Below are positions 1-3,710 of a DNA stretch of 8,130 nucleotides, piece after piece. Positions within the stretch are counted from its first letter, which is position 1; each line of letters opens with the position of its first letter. The DNA comes from Leptofilum sp050292445 (lineage in GTDB: Bacteria; Chloroflexota; Anaerolineae; Promineifilales; Promineifilaceae): positions 1-8,130 of the forward strand of contig JBNKLQ010000268.1 in the NCBI GenBank assembly GCA_050292445.1, in the 5' to 3' direction. A program made the position numbers and the translations under genes. The notes below the pieces were generated by a model, which was given only the letters and a program-made list of their open reading frames with translations, was not told the DNA's origin and searched no databases.

Positions 1-491
1 ACAATGAAACGTGGCGTCAGGCGCAGCTTGAGTTTATGGTGAATTTGGGCAGCCAAACGATTTCCGGCGATGAGATGTGGGCTTTCCAAGAAACGGCCGT
101 GCAGCTCATGCCTAAAGGGACAGCTCGCGATTATGCTCATATGATGGCCCAAATTGGCAGCGGTCACTTTATTTCCGCCGAAGTAAGTGACCTCATGCAG
201 CAAAAAATGGGAACGGTGCCCTCAGATTGGCCGCTGCGACTGATTTACTTTGATCGCTTTGCCGCCAAAGATGGCGTTACAACTGGGGTGCTTTCCGTGG
301 CGTCTACTGCTTTGCCTAAAAGAGGTAACTTGAATGGCCAGCAGCGTGTGGTCGTGCTGTTTGTCAATGGACTTCCCCCTGAACAGTTCAGCCAGCAGGT
401 CCAATTTCAGGGCCATTACCTGCTGCCCATCGACTTGGCCCAGGCCGAATCATGTTTTACGCAACTCCAGGCCCAGTACGGCCGAGATTGA
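1..491 (+). CDS. C-terminal part of a probable beta-lactamase-fold serine hydrolase (5' truncated by window edge)
   Basis: The reading frame is open from base 3 to the TGA at 489-491 (162 codons) and has no stop before the first ATG at 36, so the gene almost certainly continues upstream and ATG 36 is an internal Met. Visible features resemble the last third of class A beta-lactamase/serine hydrolase proteins. There is a helical segment with GTARDYAHMMAQIGSG, then an E-x-SDLM stretch. A strand pair follows with AAKDG (Lys codon at 267) and GVLSVAS, which would sit where the K-T/S-G triad strand lies, then the hydrophobic strand VVVLFVNGLP and a C-terminal helix. The SxxK nucleophile region would be upstream and is not seen. 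If the KDG assignment is right, the usual Thr/Ser of the KTG triad is Asp, so activity is uncertain. No signal peptide can be judged. It converges on the minus-strand gene with a 15-bp gap. Family assignment is from overall pattern only. Confidence 0.5.
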   Translation, partial: NETWRQAQLEFMVNLGSQTISGDEMWAFQETAVQLMPKGTARDYAHMMAQIGSGHFISAEVSDLMQQKMGTVPSDWPLRLIYFDRFAAKDGVTTGVLSVASTALPKRGNLNGQQRVVVLFVNGLPPEQFSQQVQFQGHYLLPIDLAQAESCFTQLQAQYGRD

Positions 492-506
492 AACCACATG
501 AAATCC

Positions 507-1070
507 TCAAGCCGTCAGCTGCCGCCAAAGGGATAGCAGCAATCCTGGGATGCCTAACAGTAACATATAAGGCAACCCCAGGAAAACAAGACCAAACTTG
601 ACCAGGGCACACCATCTGGCAACTGGAGCCAGCCACATCTCCTGCCCACCTAAAAGCAGGCGAATCAACGCAGCGTTTTCAATGGCGTCCAATAGGGCGG
701 CCACAAGCAATCCCCAGGCAAGCCAACTCCCGATGGTAGCTAACCAGGGAGCTTTGTCACGCCAAAACTGAGCGACCAAAACACAGCCAAGGCTAATCGC
801 GCTGCCGTAAAGCAGCAAGAATAAATAATCAAGCCCCAGGCTAAGGGCAGCATATATTTGCCCTTCAGCCCCCCACATTTGCAGAATATCTTGGGCTAAA
901 CGCAAGGTGCCTGCCAATTCGAAATCAACAATGTTTGCCCCTGCCTCAACAAGAGGTTGACCAATCCGTGTCATGATGAAAGCGCAGAGAATTGCTAAGG
1001 GTGTTAGCACAGCAAACACTAACTGTTGGGAGCGAAGGGACCACCAGGAGAAAGGAGAGGACTTTATCAT
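507..1070 (-). CDS. Four-helix integral membrane protein of unknown function
   Basis: A 187-residue protein read on the minus strand. I place the start at the ATG complementary to 1068-1070, because a GGAG (complement of 1082-1085) lies 11 nt upstream and the protein there begins with a short basic, aromatic leader. A further upstream in-frame ATG (1274) would add 68 polar residues, overlap the divergent sigma gene and absorb the promoter region, so it is rejected. Four hydrophobic segments are visible at about residues 15-36, 80-105, 112-136 and 150-180. Conserved-looking polar motifs sit at helix ends: VDFELAGT (about 48-55), LGLDYLF (about 79-85) and LLDAIENAAL (about 127-136). The buried Asp/Glu/Asn residues suggest a packed helical bundle and perhaps ligand or ion contact, but I do not recognise a named family. 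It is monocistronic and divergent from the ECF sigma operon, so the two could be co-regulated. That is inference. Confidence 0.75.
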   Translation of the reverse strand: MIKSSPFSWWSLRSQQLVFAVLTPLAILCAFIMTRIGQPLVEAGANIVDFELAGTLRLAQDILQMWGAEGQIYAALSLGLDYLFLLLYGSAISLGCVLVAQFWRDKAPWLATIGSWLAWGLLVAALLDAIENAALIRLLLGGQEMWLAPVARWCALVKFGLVFLGLPYMLLLGIPGLLLSLWRQLTA

Positions 1071-1127
1071 AGATTTTGCCGCTCCATATCGGCATATTTG
1101 GGTAACATAGTGACGAGACGTAGGTTC

Positions 1128-1156
1128 ATTATATGAGGTTAGTAGGTTAGGGAAAA
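1128..1156 (-). promoter_or_regulatory. Candidate sigma-70 promoter of the membrane-protein gene
   Basis: On the minus strand a perfect TATAAT is the complement of 1128-1133, with a weak -35 (TTTTCC, complement of 1151-1156) at 17-bp spacing. The transcript would start near 1121 and give a leader of about 50 nt before the start at 1070. The spacer contains two direct copies of CTAACCT (complement of 1136-1142 and 1144-1150) with an 8-bp period, possibly a regulator site that compensates for the poor -35. Confidence 0.45.
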
Positions 1157-1190
1157 ATTTACGGCCGTTTCCACCAATTTCCCCAATGCC

Positions 1191-1220
1191 TGTAACTTTT
1201 CTGGTCTGGATGCATATAGT
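1191..1220 (+). promoter_or_regulatory. Candidate promoter of the sigma/anti-sigma operon
   Basis: TGTAAC at 1191-1196, followed by TTTT, resembles the AAC-containing -35 elements used by many ECF sigma factors. TATAGT at 1215-1220 sits 18 bp downstream as a possible -10. Autoregulation by the encoded ECF factor is common in such operons, which makes an AAC-type -35 here plausible, but no second copy of the motif is available in this window to confirm it. Confidence 0.25.
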
Positions 1221-1247
1221 TATTAGAGCAACAACAAAAGAGGCAGC

Positions 1248-1730
1248 ATGACATCCTTTCACGACCTGTATCAAAAATATGCAAAAGACGTCTACCGGTT
1301 TGCTTACTGGCTGTCTGGCAGTGCTATGGAGGCAGATGATATTACGGCCGAAACATTTACCCGCGCCTGGACCAGCCGCAAAAGAATTCGAACAGCGACG
1401 GTGAAAGCCTATCTTTTTACGATTGCTCGTAACCTGTATTTAGAGCAGCGGCGTGCGGCGAAGCGCGTGGTTGAATTGGAGCCAGACATTGCAGACCCGC
1501 TGCCACAGCCAGAAAAGAGCGTTGAGCATCGGCTGGATTTACAGATGGCTCAGGAACTGATTCAAAGTTTACCGGAAATTGATCGCACTGTTTTTTTGCT
1601 GCGGGTACAACATGACTTGCCTTATGCTGAAATTGCTCGTGTAACAGATCTTTCTCTGTCGGCAGTGAAGGTAAAAGTACATCGTGTGCGTTTGCGATTG
1701 GCCGAGATGGAGCTCAACAAGGAAAAGTGA
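1248..1730 (+). CDS. ECF-type RNA polymerase sigma factor (sigma-70 family)
   Basis: A 160-residue protein, normal in length for a minimal ECF sigma factor made only of regions sigma-2 and sigma-4. Region 2 spans about residues 5-68: YAKDVYRFAYWLSG, then ADDITAETFTRAW (the DD-x-x-Q/A-ETF core-binding and -10 recognition segment) and AYLFTIARNLYLEQRR. An acidic, proline-containing linker (about 75-95) separates it from region 4 at about 98-155. Region 4 has SLPEIDRTVFLLRVQHDLPY followed by the helix-turn-helix AEIARVTDLSLSAVKVKVHRVR, which reads the -35. The usual SxGTVKSRLHRAR is here SLSAVKVKVHRVR, a moderate deviation. An AAGAGG (1238-1243) precedes the ATG with only 4 nt spacing. The TGA is 3 nt before the anti-sigma ATG, so the pair is translationally close and probably forms a regulator/inhibitor module. 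The target regulon cannot be inferred here. Confidence 0.93.
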   Translation: MTSFHDLYQKYAKDVYRFAYWLSGSAMEADDITAETFTRAWTSRKRIRTATVKAYLFTIARNLYLEQRRAAKRVVELEPDIADPLPQPEKSVEHRLDLQMAQELIQSLPEIDRTVFLLRVQHDLPYAEIARVTDLSLSAVKVKVHRVRLRLAEMELNKEK

Positions 1731-1733
1731 CCC

Positions 1734-2123
1734 ATGAAAGTAACACGTGACGTAATCCTGGATTTGTTACCGCTTTATCTGGCTGATGAAGCCAGTGCGG
1801 ATACGCGCGCGCTGGTGGAACATTACCTGGAGAGCGATCCGCAGTTAACGCAGCTGGCCTTAAAGGCTGGTGAAAGCAAAATTCCTAATGACATCCCAAT
1901 ATCTTTAACGGAGGAAAATGAAATGAAAGCATTTAAGAAAGCAAAACGTTTGATGATCCAGCACAATCTATTTCTATTATTGGCGGTCCTCTTTACATTC
2001 CTGTTTGCCATGGGGTTGACGTTTATCGCAGATGAACGGCCGATCGGCCCGGTGGTTTTCCTGGGTGTAGCAGGTCTATTCTGGTTCCTGTTTTACCGGG
2101 TAAATCGCCAGTTTGACGAATGA
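1734..2123 (+). CDS. Membrane anti-sigma factor, Cys-free ZAS-like N-terminus
   Basis: A 129-residue protein starting 3 nt after the sigma gene, with AAGGA at 1719-1723 inside the sigma coding end as its ribosome site. Residues 1-40 (VILDLLPLYLADEAS, then RALVEHYLESDPQL) match the helical core of zinc-finger-type anti-sigma domains. The H-x3-C-x2-C ligands are missing: the position usually reading CxxC is ESDPQ, so zinc-based redox sensing is unlikely. Residues 60-75 are basic. Two hydrophobic helices follow, about 78-98 and 103-122, with a short loop containing DERPIG, so most of the non-membrane part should be cytoplasmic. The expected role, from operon position and family resemblance, is to hold the upstream ECF factor inactive at the membrane. 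Release could be by proteolysis or conformational change; no sensor domain outside the membrane is visible. A strong ribosome site inside the gene is listed separately. Confidence 0.8.
   Translation: MKVTRDVILDLLPLYLADEASADTRALVEHYLESDPQLTQLALKAGESKIPNDIPISLTEENEMKAFKKAKRLMIQHNLFLLLAVLFTFLFAMGLTFIADERPIGPVVFLGVAGLFWFLFYRVNRQFDE
1910..1925 (+). promoter_or_regulatory. Internal ribosome binding site within the anti-sigma gene
   Basis: GGAGG at 1910-1914 lies 8 nt before an in-frame ATG at 1923-1925 (residue 64). This site is a better Shine-Dalgarno match than the one for the annotated start. Initiation here would make a 66-residue basic segment plus both membrane helices, without the sigma-binding domain. 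The internal Met may simply be coincidental. Confidence 0.35.
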
Positions 2124-2176
2124 TAAGATGACAACCGTCTCTACCTAGATTTAAATCGGGTCACCGCAATTTGTGT

Positions 2177-2206
2177 CGCCCGGCGTTATCAGCGCCGGGC
2201 GTTTTT
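2177..2206 (+). terminator. Rho-independent terminator of the sigma/anti-sigma operon
   Basis: A perfect 9-bp GC-only stem, CGCCCGGCG (2177-2185) with CGCCGGGCG (2193-2201), encloses a 7-nt loop and runs directly into TTTTT (2202-2206). It lies 53 bp after the anti-sigma stop. This is the strongest terminator in the window. Confidence 0.93.
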
Positions 2207-2282
2207 GCGTCAGAAACCAATGTGAATCTCTAGTTGCTCATAACTTCCTATTGCAGATAGATTTGCTATGGGTAAATATGCT

Positions 2283-2340
2283 TCAGCTTAACTGTTTCGC
2301 CGCAGCGTTGCTGTTCGACAAAACTTGTTTAGCGAAACAA
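2283..2340 (+). repeat. Shared inverted-repeat element, copy A
   Basis: Begins TCAGCTTAACTGTTTCGC (2283-2300) and ends TTGTTTAGCGAAACAA (2325-2340). The perfect 8-bp arms TGTTTCGC (2293-2300) and GCGAAACA (2332-2339) enclose 31 nt that can fold further as CAGC-gtt-GCTG and ACAA-aac-TTGT. The 3' end alone is also a dyad, TGTTT-AGCG-AAACA. It matches copy B at 3589-3643 at 17 of the first 18 bases and 13 of the 14-base terminal dyad. Confidence 0.75.
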
Positions 2341-2366
2341 TAGATCATGATAACCACAGAACAACA

Positions 2367-2398
2367 GGGCAGATTAAGCTATTGCCCAAGCCTTTTTT
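2367..2398 (+). terminator. Hairpin plus T-tract, possible weak terminator or attenuator
   Basis: GGGCA (2367-2371) can pair with TGCCC (2383-2387) across an 11-nt loop, and six T residues follow at 2393-2398 after a 5-nt gap. The stem is short and the gap unusual, so termination would be inefficient. It may be an attenuator for the 2546 gene rather than a second end signal for the sigma operon, which already has a strong one. A similar TGCCC..GC..TTTTTGTTT string follows copy B at 3644-3660. Confidence 0.35.
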
Positions 2399-2538
2399 GT
2401 TTCCTTTTCTATGCTATTCTTAATACATGACAATAATCACCCTCACAAACCGCTTATTGTTACTATTGCTTTTGCCTTGAAAAAAGGAACATAAAGACCA
2501 GACTGTGTTAGACATAACTCTTTAGAAAAGGAAGTAGA
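2396..2538 (+). promoter_or_regulatory. Predicted ribosome-site sequestering helix of the 2546 gene
   Basis: TTCCTTTTCTA at 2401-2411 is an exact 11-nt complement of TAGAAAAGGAA at 2523-2533, which contains the AAAAGGAAG ribosome site of the next gene. The helix extends to 16 bp (2396-2411 with 2523-2538) by allowing three G-U pairs. In RNA this would hide the ribosome site. It exists only if transcription starts upstream of about 2396, which is not established. Confidence 0.4.
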
Positions 2539-2545
2539 TAACCTT

Positions 2546-3313
2546 ATGACAGTACATTTGTATTTTTCTCTCATCCCCGAAGCCCTCATTGCATCTATGC
2601 TGCCACCAGATGAGTTTGGCACCTACTACGCCGTTGGTTCTCATAAAAAACTTCATGGCCAAGCCATGTTTATTGAATTGGATCCTAACTTCCGGCACGA
2701 CTTCTTTAAAATTGAAGCGGGTATTGAACGCTGTGTACCCCATGACGATGGCTCGCCAAAGCGTTCTGTGTACATTTCCACCTATCGTGTATTGGAGCAT
2801 GTGCCCATCGACGTTATGCAGAAACTTTACCTGGTCACTGCTTATGGCGAGGTGTTAGGCATTGAAGCTGGCGACGCTGTATTGGCAAAACCCACTGATT
2901 TAAACATGTATCAGGAAATTGCCCCAGTGCATCCTTTGGTGGTGAGCACGTTAAGCCCAAACCAATATTATCAATTCCTCACCCAAAATCCAGACAGTCT
3001 GGTTCATTTTCCGGCAGTTTGTTTTGTGGATTTGCAATTGGGTGAGCTGGCGGAAGACCCAGAACATGGGGCTATTCGTGATTTGCCTTACAGTTTTATT
3101 CATCATTTGCGAGAGTGCTTGTTGGAAGTACAAGAAAAGCCCATTCATTCCAAAATTGTGAACCGTGTAGAAAGTGTTGAATATCCTTACCGTATGATCA
3201 AAAATGGCATCTTCTTGGGCAACAGTGATGGTCTGATTTATTTCCCGTTGCCTTCGCGTGATGACCTGCGTGGAAAATATTATCGTTGGTGGCGCTCTGC
3301 CAATCAATCCTGA
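2546..3313 (+). CDS. Soluble conserved-type protein of unknown function
   Basis: A 255-residue protein with AAAAGGAAG (2526-2534) 11 nt before the ATG and no earlier in-frame start fitting a ribosome site. I do not recognise a named domain. It has no signal peptide and no membrane segment, and mixed hydrophobic/charged composition, so it should be a cytoplasmic globular protein. Notable stretches are LIPEALIASMLPPDEFGTYY (about 9-28), with the Pro-Pro-Asp/Glu-Phe-Gly turn, AVGSHKKLHGQAMFIELD (about 29-46), KRSVYISTYRVLEHVP (about 72-87), and a C-terminal RDDLRGKYYRWWRS rich in Arg and aromatic residues (about 238-251). The last could bind anionic ligands or lipid head groups; that is speculation. 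It is a single-gene transcript, bounded by a long regulatory-looking upstream region and a strong terminator, and shares an upstream repeat element with hppA. Codon use resembles its neighbours, so there is no sign of transfer. Confidence 0.85.
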   Translation: MTVHLYFSLIPEALIASMLPPDEFGTYYAVGSHKKLHGQAMFIELDPNFRHDFFKIEAGIERCVPHDDGSPKRSVYISTYRVLEHVPIDVMQKLYLVTAYGEVLGIEAGDAVLAKPTDLNMYQEIAPVHPLVVSTLSPNQYYQFLTQNPDSLVHFPAVCFVDLQLGELAEDPEHGAIRDLPYSFIHHLRECLLEVQEKPIHSKIVNRVESVEYPYRMIKNGIFLGNSDGLIYFPLPSRDDLRGKYYRWWRSANQS

Positions 3314-3342
3314 TAGGCATCGAACCGGTTGGTTGACGTGGA

Positions 3343-3376
3343 AGAGCCGGGAAAGCGCTTTCCAGGCTCTTTTTTA
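3343..3376 (+). terminator. Rho-independent terminator of the 2546 gene
   Basis: AGAGCC (3343-3348) pairs with GGCTCT (3365-3370). Inside it, GGAAA (3350-3354) pairs with TTTCC (3359-3363) around a GCGC loop, with a single G/A mismatch between the two helices. A run of six T (3370-3375) follows. It lies 30 bp after the stop codon. Confidence 0.9.
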
Positions 3377-3387
3377 TAGGTGGTAAT

Positions 3388-3406
3388 GGGGAACGGCCGT
3401 TTCCCC
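3388..3406. repeat. Near-perfect palindrome around ACGGCCGT
   Basis: GGGGAACGGCCGTTTCCCC is symmetric apart from one extra T. It lies between the terminator at 3343-3376 and the hppA promoter at 3451, with the ACGGCCGT octamer (3393-3400) at its centre. It could extrude as a hairpin or bind a dimeric protein. There is no T-tract after it, so it is not a terminator by itself. Confidence 0.55.
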
Positions 3407-3450
3407 CCTCACCTCCTACTATAGCTGCCAAAATACCCCAGGAATGATTT

Positions 3451-3479
3451 TTGACATAGCTTGTGCAATTCGTTACAAT
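3451..3479 (+). promoter_or_regulatory. hppA: Sigma-70 promoter of hppA
   Basis: A perfect TTGACA (3451-3456) and a TACAAT (3474-3479, one change from TATAAT) are separated by exactly 17 bp. Transcription should start near 3486, giving a leader of about 225 nt before the ATG at 3711. This is the clearest promoter in the window and implies strong basal transcription, with control acting downstream. Confidence 0.85.
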
Positions 3480-3488
3480 CGTTTCTCC

Positions 3489-3701
3489 ATGCCTCCTTCC
3501 ACTGGGGGCATTTTAAGTCCAACAGAGAAAAGCGGGTCTAATGCTGAAGCAAAACTCTTTTGTCCATTAGTGAAGATTGTCTTTTGCCTCAGTTTAACTG
3601 TTTCGCTCCAGCATCACTTTGTGAAAAATGTTTGGCGAAACACTGCCCCGCTTTTTGTTTGTCCAAACAGACTGATTCAACAAGAAGAAGAGAGGAGGCA
3701 T
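3489..3701 (+). promoter_or_regulatory. Structured hppA leader with 5' anti-Shine-Dalgarno
   Basis: ATGCCTCC at 3489-3496, only a few nt after the predicted start of transcription, is the exact complement of GGAGGCAT at 3694-3701, the hppA ribosome site. Two further pairs (T3497-A3693 and the wobble T3498-G3692) extend it to 10 bp. This closing helix would enclose three local hairpins: CTAATG/CATTAG with an inner CAAAA-ctc-TTTTG (3538-3570), the shared element B (3589-3643), and TGTTT-gtcc-AAACA (3656-3669). The layout, a 5'/3' closing stem that hides the ribosome site around a multi-stem core, is what one expects of a translational riboswitch or protein-responsive leader. I recognise no known class. 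Confidence 0.45.
3589..3643 (+). repeat. Shared inverted-repeat element, copy B
   Basis: Begins TCAGTTTAACTGTTTCGC (3589-3606) and ends with the dyad TGTTTGGCGAAACA (3629-3642). The outer arms TGTTTCGC (3599-3606) and GCGAAACA (3635-3642) pair perfectly across 28 nt, which contain a TCAC-ttt-GTGA mini-hairpin. The outer stem and the 3' local hairpin TGTTT-ggcg-AAACA use the same bases, so they are mutually exclusive. A second dyad of the same form, TGTTTGTCCAAACA, follows at 3656-3669. This copy lies inside the hppA leader. Confidence 0.75.
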
Positions 3702-3710
3702 CGATAATTC

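Larger units (their letters stand above)
2207..2545. other. Long gene-free region upstream of the 2546 gene
   Basis: No credible coding sequence was seen. It holds the shared inverted-repeat element at 2283-2340, a GGGCA/TGCCC hairpin with a following T-tract (2367-2398), and a pyrimidine stretch (2396-2411) complementary to the ribosome site at 2523-2538. Only weak promoter candidates are visible: TTGCTC 2234-2239 with TAGATT 2258-2263 (18-bp spacing) upstream of the element, and TTGCTT 2466-2471 with CATAAA 2490-2495 (18-bp spacing) downstream of it. The true transcription start decides whether the repeat element is in the RNA. Confidence 0.6.

Noticed and set aside
1..491. Start of gene 1 at ATG 36
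   Set aside because: The frame is open to the window edge, there is no ribosome site before 36, and the protein fragment looks like the C-terminal part of a larger enzyme.
1071..1274. N-terminal extension of the minus-strand membrane protein to an ATG at 1274
   Set aside because: It would overlap the sigma gene start, read through the TATAAT and the octamer at 1161, and add 68 residues with no membrane or domain pattern. The ATG at 1070 has its own ribosome site.
2148..2157. Perfect palindrome GATTTAAATC after the anti-sigma gene
   Set aside because: Short, AT-rich and unique in the window; no link to a promoter or a second copy.
3444..3707. 87-codon open frame across the hppA promoter and leader
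   Set aside because: It starts before the TTGACA, so its ATG would not be on the hppA transcript. It has no ribosome site, no recognisable protein pattern, and lies over structured regulatory sequence.
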